A stretch of DNA of 64,000 bases from Ornithinimicrobium humiphilum (lineage in GTDB: Bacteria; Actinomycetota; Actinomycetes; Actinomycetales; Dermatophilaceae). Made by a program: the position numbers and the translations under genes. The DNA lies in the NCBI RefSeq assembly GCF_006716885.1, contig NZ_VFPU01000001.1, positions 2,294,001 to 2,358,000 of the forward strand, written 5' to 3'. Below the pieces are notes generated by a model that had not been told where the DNA came from, did not search any database, and worked only from the letters and a program-made list of their open reading frames with translations. Shown here piece by piece: positions 34,011 to 44,622 of the stretch (its first letter is position 1; every line of letters begins with the position of its first letter).

Positions 34011-34345
34011 CAGTCGTCGGCCTTCTGGAAGGTCGCCCACAGGCCGTAGCCGTGCATCGCCTCGGTGTCGGCCTCGCACTTCTCGCGGGTGCCGGTGGAG
34101 ACGACGGCACGGCCCTTGGTGTGCACGTCCATCATCAGCGCCTCGGCCTTCTCGCGCGGGTAGCCGAAGTGGGTCTGGAAGACCCAGGTGACGTAGGTCA
34201 TGAGGTTGACCGGGTCGTTCCACACCAGCGTCACCCAGGGGGTGTCGGCCTCCGGTCGGTCGAGCACGGCGACGCTGCCCTCGCGCTCGGGCGTCGTCGA
34301 CGGACCGGGGGGCGGAGCGGGCGGCTGCGGCGGGTCGGTGGGCAC
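34010..34345 (-). CDS. clpS: ATP-dependent Clp protease adaptor ClpS
   Basis: ClpS hands N-degron substrates to ClpA/ClpC-ClpP. The 111-residue protein has a Pro-rich N-terminal extension, then the core WVTLVWNDPVNLMTYVTWVF, with the Asn/Asp pair that recognises the substrate N-terminus, and AEALMMDVHTKGRAVVSTG. The GTG at 34345 has TAGAGT six bases before it. It is divergent from pncB. Confidence 0.94.
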   Translation of the reverse strand: MPTDPPQPPAPPPGPSTTPEREGSVAVLDRPEADTPWVTLVWNDPVNLMTYVTWVFQTHFGYPREKAEALMMDVHTKGRAVVSTGTREKCEADTEAMHGYGLWATFQKADD

Positions 34346-34381
34346 GGTCCCACTCTAGGCGGGCCGAACTAGGGTGGGCCC
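34346..34381. promoter_or_regulatory. Divergent leaderless promoters of clpS and pncB
   Basis: Within 36 bases, TAGAGT (34357-34352, minus strand) lies six bases before the clpS GTG, and TAGGGT (34370-34375) lies six bases before the pncB GTG. Both fit transcription starting at the first base of the start codon. Confidence 0.6.
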
Positions 34382-35683
34382 GTGAACCCGAGCACCGCCC
34401 TGCTGACGGACCACTACGAGCTGACGATGGTGCAGGCCGCGCTGCGCAGCGGCCACGCCGACCGGCCCTGCGTCTTCGAGACCTTCGCCCGCAGGCTGCC
34501 CGACGGTCGCCGCTACGGCGTGCTCGCGGGCACGGGACGGTTCCTCGAGGCGCTGCGTGACTTCCGCTTCGGCGAGGACGAGCTCGCCTTCCTGCGCGAG
34601 CACCGGATCGTCGACGAGCGCACCCTCGACTGGCTGGCCGACTACCGCTTCACCGGAGACATCTGGGGGTATGCCGAGGGCGAGGTCTACTTCCCCGGCT
34701 CGCCGCTCCTCGTGGTCGAGTCCACCTTCGCCGAGGGCGTCGTCCTGGAGACCCTCGCGCTCTCCGTCCTCAACCACGACTCGGCCGTCGCCTCCGCCGC
34801 CTCTCGGATGACCGCCGCCGCCGGAGACCGGCCGTGCATCGAGATGGGCTCCCGCCGCACCCACGAGGGGTCCGCCGTCGCCGCCGCGCGGGCCGCCTAC
34901 GTCGCGGGCTTCGGCTCGACCTCCAACCTCGAGGCCGGGCGCCGGCACGGCATACCCACCGCGGGCACGGCGGCCCACTCCTACACCCTCCTGCACGACG
35001 ACGAGCGCGACGCCTTCGCCAACCAGCTGGCCAGCCTGGGCCTGGGCACGACCCTGCTCGTCGACACCTACGACGTGACGGCCGCGGTCGAGCTGGCCGT
35101 CGAGCTCGCCGGGCCGGAGCTGGGCGCGGTCCGCATCGACTCCGGCGACCTCGTCGAGCAGGCCCACGAGGTGCGGGCCCAGCTGGACGCCCTCGGCGCC
35201 ACGTCCACGCGCATCGTCGTCACCTCCGACCTCGACGAGCACGCGATCGCCGCGCTCCAGGCCGCGCCCGTCGACGTCTACGGCGTCGGCACCAGCGTGG
35301 TCACCGGCTCCGGCCACCCGGCGGCGGGCCTGGTCTACAAGCTCGTGAGCCGCCAGGGCGACTCGGGCGCGATGGAGGGGGTGGCCAAGGCCAGCAAGGA
35401 CAAGACCTCGGTGGCGGGTCGCAAGTTCGGGCTGCGCCGCCGCGGCCCCGACGGCGTCGCCCGGGCCGAGATCGTCGGCATCGACGAGCGGCCCCAGGAC
35501 GACGGCGACGACCGCGAGCTCATGGTCCGGCTCGTCGAGCGCGGCGAGGTCGTGGTGCCCACCGACGCGGCCACCGCCCGCGAGCACCACGCGATGGCGC
35601 GCGCGGAGCTGCCGCGCCGGGCCCTGCGACTCTCGCACGGCGAGCCCGCGCTGCCCACCACCTACCTGTCCGACTGGAGCTGA
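34382..35683 (+). CDS. pncB: Nicotinate phosphoribosyltransferase
   Basis: PncB joins nicotinate and PRPP to make nicotinate mononucleotide in NAD salvage. The 433-residue protein has the N-terminal LLTDHYELTMVQAAL with the catalytic region, GSRRTHEGSAVAAARAAY, GTAAHSYTLLHDDERDAF with the conserved His, IDSGDLVEQAHEVR, and GVGTSVVTGSGHPAAGLVYK. Two GGTATGCC octamers lie inside it and impose an ATA Ile codon and a TAT Tyr codon. It ends four bases before the convergent hmgA stop, with no room for a terminator. Confidence 0.95.
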   Translation: MNPSTALLTDHYELTMVQAALRSGHADRPCVFETFARRLPDGRRYGVLAGTGRFLEALRDFRFGEDELAFLREHRIVDERTLDWLADYRFTGDIWGYAEGEVYFPGSPLLVVESTFAEGVVLETLALSVLNHDSAVASAASRMTAAAGDRPCIEMGSRRTHEGSAVAAARAAYVAGFGSTSNLEAGRRHGIPTAGTAAHSYTLLHDDERDAFANQLASLGLGTTLLVDTYDVTAAVELAVELAGPELGAVRIDSGDLVEQAHEVRAQLDALGATSTRIVVTSDLDEHAIAALQAAPVDVYGVGTSVVTGSGHPAAGLVYKLVSRQGDSGAMEGVAKASKDKTSVAGRKFGLRRRGPDGVARAEIVGIDERPQDDGDDRELMVRLVERGEVVVPTDAATAREHHAMARAELPRRALRLSHGEPALPTTYLSDWS

Positions 35684-35687
35684 CGGC

Positions 35688-36995
35688 TCAGGTCGTCGAG
35701 AACACCTCGCCCTCCCCCGCGTCGCGACCGGGCAGGCCGCGGTTCCAGGACGCGGCGTACACCCCGTCGTCGACGGCGCGGCCGGCCTCGCCGAGCTCGA
35801 GCGGGCGGAAGGTGTCGACCATGACGGCCGTCTCGTCGAAGTACTCGACGCCGAGGGAGGCCTCCATGGCGCCGGGCTGGGGGCCGTGGGCGTGGCCGCC
35901 GGGGTGCACCGAGATCGAGCCCTTACCGATGCCCGAGCCCTTGCGCGCCTCGTAGTCGCCGTCGACGTAGAACATGATCTCGTCGGAGTCGACGTTGGAG
36001 TGGTAGTAGGGCACCGGGATCGCCAGCGGGTGGTAGTCGACCTTTCGCGGCACGAAGTTGCAGACCACGAAGTTGTAGCCCTCGAAGACCTGGTGCACGG
36101 GCGGCGGCTGGTGGACCCGGCCGGTGATGGGCTCGTAGTCGCGGATGTTGAAGGCGTAGGGGTAGAGGCAGCCGTCCCAGCCGACGACGTCGAACGGGTG
36201 GTAGGGGTAGGTGTAGATCGTCCCGACCATGCCGCCGGTGCTCTGCGGCCCGCTGCCGCGGTGCTTGATGTAGACCTCGGTGTGCTCGTCCCGGTCGGCG
36301 CCCAGGTCCTCGGCCAGCAGCGGGCCCTCCGGGCCGCGCAGGTCGCGCTCGCAGTAGGGCGCGTGCTCGAGCAGCTGGCCGAAGCGGGACAGGTAGCGCT
36401 TCGGCGGGGTGATGTGGCTGTTGGCCTCGATGACGTAGGCGCGCAGCGGCTCGGTGTAGTCCTCGTCGCCCTCGACCCGCGGGATCCAGCGGTGGGTGGT
36501 CGCGCGCGGGATCACGAGGTAGTCGCCCTGGGCCACCTCGAAGGCGCCGAAGACGGTCTCGACCCGGGCACCGCCACGCTCCACGTAGACGCACTCGTCG
36601 CCGATGCCGTTGCGGTAGTAGGGGCTCGGGGTGTCGGCGACCACGTAGAGGAGCCGCACGTCGCCGTTGCCGAGCACGAGCCGGCGGCCGGTGACGACGT
36701 CGACGCCCTGCTGCAGCACCGGGGTGCCGTCCTCGGCCCGCGACTCGACGAAGAGGTCGTGCAGCCTCAGGTGGCGCGGCAGCAACGGGTGGTTGGGCAC
36801 GGTCGACATGTCACCGAGGTCCCAGGCCCGGGCCCCGGCGATCGCCGAGGGGATGTTGCGGTGGTAGAGCAGCGAGGAGTCGGAGGAGAAGCCCTCCTCC
36901 CCCATGAGCTCCTCGTAGTAGAGCCGGCCCTGCTCGTCGCGGTGCTGGGTGTGCCGCTTGGGCGGGACGAAACCGACGTTGCGGTAGTGGGCCAT
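35688..36995 (-). CDS. hmgA: Homogentisate 1,2-dioxygenase
   Basis: HmgA opens the ring of homogentisate to maleylacetoacetate in tyrosine degradation. The 435-residue cupin-type protein has the iron-ligand region HPFDVVGWDGCLYPYAFNI, VPYYHSNVDSDEIMFYVDGD with the His and Glu ligands, and ISVHPGGHAHGPQPGAMEA with the catalytic His. The ATG at 36995 is preceded by CGGAGCGCCC. It is divergent from the unknown gene and fahA, and a palindrome lies between. Confidence 0.94.
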   Translation of the reverse strand: MAHYRNVGFVPPKRHTQHRDEQGRLYYEELMGEEGFSSDSSLLYHRNIPSAIAGARAWDLGDMSTVPNHPLLPRHLRLHDLFVESRAEDGTPVLQQGVDVVTGRRLVLGNGDVRLLYVVADTPSPYYRNGIGDECVYVERGGARVETVFGAFEVAQGDYLVIPRATTHRWIPRVEGDEDYTEPLRAYVIEANSHITPPKRYLSRFGQLLEHAPYCERDLRGPEGPLLAEDLGADRDEHTEVYIKHRGSGPQSTGGMVGTIYTYPYHPFDVVGWDGCLYPYAFNIRDYEPITGRVHQPPPVHQVFEGYNFVVCNFVPRKVDYHPLAIPVPYYHSNVDSDEIMFYVDGDYEARKGSGIGKGSISVHPGGHAHGPQPGAMEASLGVEYFDETAVMVDTFRPLELGEAGRAVDDGVYAASWNRGLPGRDAGEGEVFSTT

Positions 36996-37059
36996 GGGCG
37001 CTCCGTTCGGGTGGCTCGGGCGAGGTGGTGGGTGCGGGTCGGGCGAGGCCTGTCTGGGC

Positions 37060-37074
37060 GTCCGCTATGCGGAC
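37060..37074. promoter_or_regulatory. Palindromic operator candidate between hmgA and the fahA operon
   Basis: GTCCGCTATGCGGAC has six-base perfect arms around TAT. Size, spacing and position (65 bases from hmgA, 44 from the divergent start) fit a dimeric regulator controlling both directions. Arms of this kind occur at IclR-family sites, and an IclR gene is at 43856-44539; the link is inference. Confidence 0.5.
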
Positions 37075-37117
37075 ACCTGCGTCCTCTCGTTCGTCACCAT
37101 GCAGTACGGTGCCAGCC

Positions 37118-38020
37118 ATGTCAACGACTCCGGCGCCGCGGTCGCTCTTCGACCGGCTCGTGGACGACGCGGCGGTCTTCCCGCCCGGCAACGCCCCGGT
37201 CGAGGTGGCCTGGGCCGAGCACCTGCGGCTGCGCTCCGGCCCCTACGGCGACGTCGTCGGCCCGCTGCTGATCGGGGCGTCCGCGGCACGCGCGCTGGCC
37301 GCGGTCGCGGCGGCGTCTCCGCCCGGGCGTGACACGGAGACGGCCGGCACGGCCTACCCCGGAACGGTGGAGGTGGGCGTCATCGCCCGCCCGGGCACCC
37401 CGGTGGAGGACCTGGTCGAGGCCGTGGACGTCCTGCGCGGCACCCCCGCCCTGCGGGTGGCCTCGGTCGAGCTCGCGCACGACGACGCCGGCTCCTGGCG
37501 CCGTGCGCTCGAGCTGGGCGTCCCGGTCGCCGTCGAGGTCCCCCGGGACGGGGCGGTGCACCACGCCGCGCTCGACGCGGTGGCCGCGGCTGCGGGCGGC
37601 GGGTCGGTCGAGGTGCTGGCCAAGCTGCGCACCCAGTCGACCCCGGCCGCGCCGGTGCCCACGCCGCGGGAGCTCGCGGAGTTCCTCACGGCCGCCCGGG
37701 AGCGCGCCCTGCCCCTGAAGCTCACCGGCGGCCTGCACCACGTCGTCGCCCACGACGAGCCGGTCGCCGGTGGCGGCAGCGAGCCCCAGCACGGGCTGCT
37801 CAACGTCCTCGTCGCCGTGCACCACCTCGAGGGCGGCGCGACGCTGCGCGATCTCGAGGCGACCCTCGAGCTGCGCGACGCGCCCGCCCTGGCCGCCCTC
37901 GTGCGCGGCCTGGACGAGCGGGCGGTGGCCCGGCTGCGGGCCCGTTTCCGGTCCTTCGGCTGCTGCGGCGTGCTCGACCCCGTCGGCGAGCTCGTCGACC
38001 TCGGCCTGCTCGCCCCCTGA
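37118..38020 (+). CDS. Conserved protein of unknown function in the homogentisate cluster
   Basis: A 300-residue protein starting MSTTPAPRSLFDRLVDDAAV and FPPGNAPVEVAWAEHLRLR. I recognise no named family. It has alternating Ala/Val-rich strands and helices of a TIM-barrel-like rhythm (VEVGVIARPG, LRVASVELAHDD, VPVAVEVPRDG, LPLKLTGGLHH, then GLLNVLVAVHHL), and ends RFRSFGCCGVLDPVGELVDL with a vicinal Cys pair. The ATG at 37118 is seven bases after TACGGT. It is followed 52 bases later by fahA and presumably shares its transcript. Its place in tyrosine degradation, where no maleylacetoacetate isomerase is visible, is the only functional clue. Confidence 0.75.
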   Translation: MSTTPAPRSLFDRLVDDAAVFPPGNAPVEVAWAEHLRLRSGPYGDVVGPLLIGASAARALAAVAAASPPGRDTETAGTAYPGTVEVGVIARPGTPVEDLVEAVDVLRGTPALRVASVELAHDDAGSWRRALELGVPVAVEVPRDGAVHHAALDAVAAAAGGGSVEVLAKLRTQSTPAAPVPTPRELAEFLTAARERALPLKLTGGLHHVVAHDEPVAGGGSEPQHGLLNVLVAVHHLEGGATLRDLEATLELRDAPALAALVRGLDERAVARLRARFRSFGCCGVLDPVGELVDLGLLAP

Positions 38021-38072
38021 CCCCGGCGCCGCCTCCCGGCGCGCACCACACCCCACCGCGAAGGAGCCCCCC

Positions 38073-39284
38073 GTGACCGGACCCCTCGACCTGCCCGCCG
38101 ACCACCCGTTCGGCCTGCACCACCTGCCCTACGGCGCGATCAGCACCCAGGGTGACGACGACGTGCGCCTGGCCGTCCGCGTCGGCGACCACGCCCTCGA
38201 CCTGCGCGCCGCCTCGGCCGACACCCCGTGGGCGCAGACCCTGGGCACCCCGACGCTCAACGCCTTCCTCGAGCTGGGGCCGCAGGCCTGGGCCGACGTG
38301 CGCACCTGGCTGCAGGACGGGCTGTCCGACCCGGCGCGGCGCGGGGCGATGGCCGCCCACCTGCACCCGCTGGACACCGTCCACGCGCACCTCCCGCTGC
38401 AGGTGCGCGACTACGTCGACTTCTACGCCAGCGAGCACCACGCCACCAACGTCGGCCGGATCTTCCGCCCCGACGGCGAGCCGCTGACCCCCAACTGGAA
38501 GCACCTGCCGATCGGCTACCACGGCCGCTCCTCCACCGTCGTCGTCAGCGGCACCGACGTCGTGCGCCCCACCGGCCAGCGCAAGGGCAAGGAGGACCCC
38601 GCCCCGGTCTTCGGCCCCAGCGTGCGCCTCGACATCGAGGCCGAGCTCGGCTTCGTCGTCGGCCGAAGCACCCTGGTCGGCACCCGTGTCGACGTCGACG
38701 ACGCGGCCGACCACCTCTTCGGCGTCGCCCTCTTCAACGACTGGTCCGCCCGCGACATCCAGGCCTGGGAGTACGTCCCCCTCGGACCCTTCCTCGGCAA
38801 GTCGTTCGCGTCCTCCCTCGCCGCCTGGATCACCCCGATGGCCGCCCTCGAGGCGGCCCGCGTGCCGCTGGGCGAGCAGCAGCCCGAGCCGCTGCCCTAC
38901 CTGCGCGGCTCCGGGCCCGGGCTCTTCGGCCTCGACATCACGATGGAGGTCCGGCTCAACGGCACTGTCGTCTCACGACCGCCCTACCGGTCGATGTACT
39001 GGTCCCCCGCCCAGATGCTCGCCCACCTGACGGTCAACGGCGCCGCGCTGTCCAGCGGCGACCTCTTCGCCTCCGGCACCGTCTCCGGCGACGACCCCGC
39101 CACCCGGGGCAGCCTGCTCGAGCTGACCTGGTCGGGCAGCCAGCCGCTGGCGCTGCCTGACGGCAGCACCCGCACCTTCCTCGAGGACGGCGACACCGTC
39201 ACGATCACCGCCACCGCACCCGGCCCGGACGGGACCGTCGTCGGCCTGGCCGAGGTGAGCGGCACCATCCTCCCCGCCCGCTGA
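38073..39284 (+). CDS. fahA: Fumarylacetoacetase
   Basis: Fumarylacetoacetate hydrolase makes fumarate and acetoacetate, the last step of tyrosine degradation. The 403-residue protein has YVDFYASEHHATNVGRIFRP (metal and catalytic His region), LPIGYHGRSSTVVVSGTDVV, the Glu ligands in LDIEAELGFVVG, and ALFNDWSARDIQAWEYVPLG. The GTG at 38073 follows AAGGAGCCCCCC. It ends just before a strong hairpin terminator. Confidence 0.95.
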   Translation: MTGPLDLPADHPFGLHHLPYGAISTQGDDDVRLAVRVGDHALDLRAASADTPWAQTLGTPTLNAFLELGPQAWADVRTWLQDGLSDPARRGAMAAHLHPLDTVHAHLPLQVRDYVDFYASEHHATNVGRIFRPDGEPLTPNWKHLPIGYHGRSSTVVVSGTDVVRPTGQRKGKEDPAPVFGPSVRLDIEAELGFVVGRSTLVGTRVDVDDAADHLFGVALFNDWSARDIQAWEYVPLGPFLGKSFASSLAAWITPMAALEAARVPLGEQQPEPLPYLRGSGPGLFGLDITMEVRLNGTVVSRPPYRSMYWSPAQMLAHLTVNGAALSSGDLFASGTVSGDDPATRGSLLELTWSGSQPLALPDGSTRTFLEDGDTVTITATAPGPDGTVVGLAEVSGTILPAR

Positions 39285-39312
39285 GAGAGGTCGCGGCGGG
39301 CCCGCGGGCACG

Positions 39313-39350
39313 GCAGAGGCCCCGGTCGTTCGGAACGGCCGGGGCTCTGC
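39313..39350. terminator. Bidirectional hairpin terminator after fahA
   Basis: GCAGAG-G-CCCCGG pairs with CCGGGGCTCTGC with a single bulged G, and the inner CGTTC/GGAACG can extend the stem. It is followed on the plus strand by TGCTGTCGTC, without a clear T run. It lies between fahA and the convergent RDD gene. Confidence 0.75.
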
Positions 39351-39372
39351 TGCTGTCGTCAGGGGGTCTGCG

Positions 39373-40218
39373 TCAGCGCACGCGGACGACGTTGGTGCGG
39401 GCCACCTTGTCGTGCAGCGCCTGGCGCTTGGCGTCCCACAGCGGCCACAGCACGTTGAGGACCGCGACGGGCGTGAACAGGCCGCAGACCTGGTAGACGA
39501 GGGCCCGGAGGATCGAGCTGCCCCACCCGATCTTGCCGGCCTGCTCGCGCAGCCGGACCCGCAGCCCGAGGGCCAGCTTGCCCAGCGTGCCACCGGCCAG
39601 GGTGACCATCACGATCTCGTAGACCATGCCGACGGCGGCCACGACGAGGGACCAGGTGGAGATCCGGGCCAGCAGGTCGGCCGGCGGGTCGAGGTTGGTC
39701 GCCGCGCCCGCCGTCGCGGGGTCGGCCGCCTCCATGAACCAGTCGACGTAGTCGCCCCACACCCCCGGCACCACGACGTTGGCCACGATGGACCCGACGA
39801 TCGCGATGAGGAGGCCGTCGATGAGGCGTGCGCCCACGCGGTGCCACCAGCCGGCCAGCGGCTGGCCGTCCGGCGTGGTGGGCCGGCCGGCGGCGAGCTG
39901 CTGCCCGGCGCCGGGCATCGGCTGCCACTGGCCCTGGTAGGGCGGCTGGGCACCGCCGGGCTGCTGGCCGTAGCCGTAGCCCTGGCCGCCGTAGCCGCCC
40001 TGCTGGCCATACCCCTGCTGGCCGTAGCCCTGCTGACCCTGGCCCTGCTGGGCGCCCGGCGCGGTGCCCCAGCCGTCCTCGGCGGCGATCGCCCGCCCCG
40101 CCTGCTCCAGGTTGGGCTTCTGCTTGGGACTGGTGTGGTCGGTCCACTGCACGCCGTCCCAGTAGCGGAGGTTGTCCGGGTTCTGCGGGTCGTCGTACCA
40201 CCCTGCTTGCTGAGTCAT
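39373..40218 (-). CDS. DUF2510 and RDD domain membrane protein
   Basis: A 281-residue protein. Residues 5-35 are a DUF2510 module (GWYDDPQNPDNLRYWDGVQW), residues about 50-100 a Gln/Gly/Tyr-rich linker with repeated QQGYG units, and residues 120-270 an RDD domain with WWHRVGARLIDGLLIAIVGS and about three membrane segments. RDD proteins may transport ions or small molecules; no function is assigned here. The ATG at 40218 has GACAGT six bases before it. Confidence 0.88.
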   Translation of the reverse strand: MTQQAGWYDDPQNPDNLRYWDGVQWTDHTSPKQKPNLEQAGRAIAAEDGWGTAPGAQQGQGQQGYGQQGYGQQGGYGGQGYGYGQQPGGAQPPYQGQWQPMPGAGQQLAAGRPTTPDGQPLAGWWHRVGARLIDGLLIAIVGSIVANVVVPGVWGDYVDWFMEAADPATAGAATNLDPPADLLARISTWSLVVAAVGMVYEIVMVTLAGGTLGKLALGLRVRLREQAGKIGWGSSILRALVYQVCGLFTPVAVLNVLWPLWDAKRQALHDKVARTNVVRVR

Positions 40219-40313
40219 GGGAGAACTGTCCCACGACGGCGCGGGGCGCCGGTCACACCCTCCGGGTCGGTGTCGCCCCCGGACGCGGATCGGGGCGGGC
40301 CTGGTGGGACGGA

Positions 40314-42111
<1,798 letters not shown>

Positions 42112-42129
<18 letters not shown>

Positions 42130-43797
42130 CCCCGGACGCTCGGCACGTCGCCGCGCGTCGCGGCGGTCGGTGACGAGGACCGAGACGACCAGGGCCAGGC
42201 CGCCGACGGCCGCGACGAGGAAGAAGATCGTGGCGATCGCCGGATAGCCCAGCAGGGTCACGTCGCTCTCGACCCGCATCGTCAGCGCCGCGCCGAGGAT
42301 GACGGCGGAGAGCACGATCCCGGCGACCAGCCGGGTGGCGAGGTGCTGGAGCACCCGGAGCAGCCGCTCCTCGTCGAAGGCGTCCACGCGCAGCGTGAGC
42401 CGCCCGTCGTCGAGGGCGTCGAGCAGCCTGTTGGCCCGGCGCGGCAGCTGGGCGGCGAAGTCCTTGGCCTCCATGGCCGCGGCCAGCACCGAGCCGGGGC
42501 TGGTCCGCATGCTGCTGCGCATCAGCTGGTCGAGGTTGGCCCGCACCGCCTCCGAGGGGTCGAAGCCGGGGTCGAGGTGCAGGGTCGCCTGGTCGAGGTT
42601 GAGCAGCGCCTTGCCGATCATCGCCATCTCCGGCGGCGGCCGCAGGCCGTGGGCACCGGAGAGCCGGGACAGCTCGACCATCACCCCGCCGGTGTCGAGC
42701 CGGGCCCCGGCGGCCACCGAGGAGGAGACCAGGTGGCTGACGTCGTCGCGGAAGTGGGCGGCGTCGAAGTCCTCCAGGGGATGACCCATGTCGGCGAGCA
42801 CCCGCGCCGCCTCCCCGCCGTCACCGTCGGAGACGGCCAGCAGCAGCTTGAGGACCTGGTCCTGCACCCGGCGCGGCACCGTCGCGACCATGCCGAGGTC
42901 GAGCAGCGCCAGGCGGCCGTCGTCGGTGAGGATCATGTTGCCCGGGTGCGGGTCGGCGTGCAGCACCCCCTCGTCGAGGATCATCCGCAGGTAGGCGGCG
43001 AAGAGGTCCTCGGCGATCGCCTCGCCGTCGACCGAGAGCATGCCGAGGTTGCCGATCGAGGTCACCTTGCGGCCCGGGACGTAGTCCATCGTCAGCACGC
43101 GCGCGGTCGTGTAGTCGGCCAACGGCTGCGGCACGAAGAGGTGCTCGTGGTCGGCCGTGAGCTCGCCGAAGGTGACGAGGTTGCGCGCCTCCTGCACGTA
43201 GTCGAGCTCTCCCAGCAGCGACCGCTTGAACTGCTGGAGCAGGTCGGCCGCGCCGAAGGTGCGGCCCAGCTCGGTGCGCCGGTCGGCGGTGGTCGCGAGG
43301 CGGGTCAGCACGGCCAGGTCCTGCGCCACCGCCTCCTGCACGCCGGGGCGCTGGACCTTGACGACGACGTCCTTGCCGCTGCGGGTGCGGGCCCGGTGCA
43401 CCTGGCCGAGCGAGGCGGCGGCGAGGGGCTCGCGGTCGAACTCTTCGAAGAGGTGGCGCAGCTGCGCCCCCAGCTCGGCCTCGACGACCGCCACGGCCTC
43501 GTCGCCGTCGAAGGGCTCCACGCGGTCCTGCAGCCGGGAGAGCGCCTCGGTGTAGGCGGCCGGCAGCAGGTCGTGGCGCGTCGAGAGCAGCTGGCCGAGC
43601 TTGATCCAGGTCGGACCCATCCGCTCCAGGTCGGCCGCGAAGGCCTCCGCGGTGACCGGGTCGCCCGGGGCCGCCGCGGCCGTGCCCACCTCGACGCCGG
43701 CCAGGCCGCTGCCGGTCACGAGGTCGGACCGGCCGTAGCGGATCAGCAGCCGGACCAGGTCGGCGTAGCGGCTCAGCGAGCCGGATGCCTGGGACAC
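42112..43797 (-). CDS. ABC1/UbiB atypical kinase family protein
   Basis: A 561-residue member of the ADCK/UbiB kinase-like family, implicated in quinone and lipid biology. It shows the N-terminal KxGQ motif (WIKLGQLLSTRHDLLP), the Ala-rich loop AAASLGQVHRAR in place of a Gly loop, VVVKVQRPGV with the invariant Lys, and the catalytic HADPHPGNMILTDDG and LLDLGMV. Two membrane helices near the C-terminus (VAGIVLSAVILGAAL; FFLVAAVGGLALVVSVLV) are typical. The GTG at 43797 follows GACGGAGGCCCGC. Confidence 0.93.
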
Positions 43798-43855
43798 GCG
43801 GGCCTCCGTCGTCGGGTCGCCCCGGCGGGGTGCACGGCGGCGTTCGCGCGTCACC

Positions 43856-44539
43856 CTACCCGTCGGTCGGGCCGCCCGTGAGGTGTCTCGACAGGCGCCG
43901 GGCGGCGGCGAGGACGAGCTCCTCGACGGGCGGCGGAGGCCCCATGGTGACGACCCCGACCGAGGCCTCCAGGCCGGGCACGTCGGGGACGGCCGCGGCC
44001 ACACCGTGGGCGCCCAGCTGCAGCTCGCCGGTGGTGGTGGCCGGGCGGTCCACGTCCCCCCGTCGGCCCGCGAGGATCGCCCGCCCGGCCGCACCGCGCT
44101 CGAGGGGGTGGCGGCTGCCGACGCGGTAGGCGACGTGGAAGTCGGTCCAGGTCGGCTCGGTGACGAGCAGGGCCACCGCCTGGTCGCCCTCGGCGAGGGT
44201 CAGGTGGGCGGTCGCCCCGGCCTGGTCGGCGAGCTCCTGCAGCACGGGGCGGGCGACCTCGACGAGGACCGGACGCACCGCATACTGCAGCCGGGCGACG
44301 CCGAGGCCGAGCCGCACCCGCCCGTCGTCGCCGCGGCTGACGAAGCTCCTCGCCTCGAGGGTCGCGACCAGTCGGTAGACCACGGAGCGCCCCACACCGA
44401 GGCGGGTCGCCAGCTCGCTCACGGTCAGCCCGCCCACTCCCCCGGGCCGGCCGAGCTCGAGAAGCACCTGCAGGCCGCGGTCGAGCGTCTGCGCGGTCTC
44501 GGGCCGGGGTTCCTGGGGGTCGGGCATGCCCCGCAGCAT
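43856..44539 (-). CDS. IclR family transcriptional regulator
   Basis: About 227 residues: an N-terminal winged helix (QTLDRGLQVLLELGRPGG, then LTVSELATRLGVGRSVVYRL) and a C-terminal effector domain (LADQAGATAHLTLAEGD, RHPLERGAAGRAILAG). The later His/Cys-containing loop of IclR is partly divergent. IclR proteins often control aromatic catabolism, so this may act at the palindrome near hmgA; unproven. The ATG at 44539 or the ATG at 44527 may be the start. Confidence 0.88.
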   Translation of the reverse strand: MLRGMPDPQEPRPETAQTLDRGLQVLLELGRPGGVGGLTVSELATRLGVGRSVVYRLVATLEARSFVSRGDDGRVRLGLGVARLQYAVRPVLVEVARPVLQELADQAGATAHLTLAEGDQAVALLVTEPTWTDFHVAYRVGSRHPLERGAAGRAILAGRRGDVDRPATTTGELQLGAHGVAAAVPDVPGLEASVGVVTMGPPPPVEELVLAAARRLSRHLTGGPTDG

Positions 44540-44622
44540 CTCATCCGCGCCGAGCCCGGGGTATGCCGTGCCCGCGCGGCGGGCCGTCGCGGCCGGTCAG
44601 GCGGGGCGACCCGCCCGGGTCG

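Noticed and set aside
39930..40070. Short tandem repeats inside the RDD gene, resembling a small repeat array
   Set aside because: They encode the Gln-Gly-Tyr linker in frame with varied third bases; not CRISPR or a mobile element.
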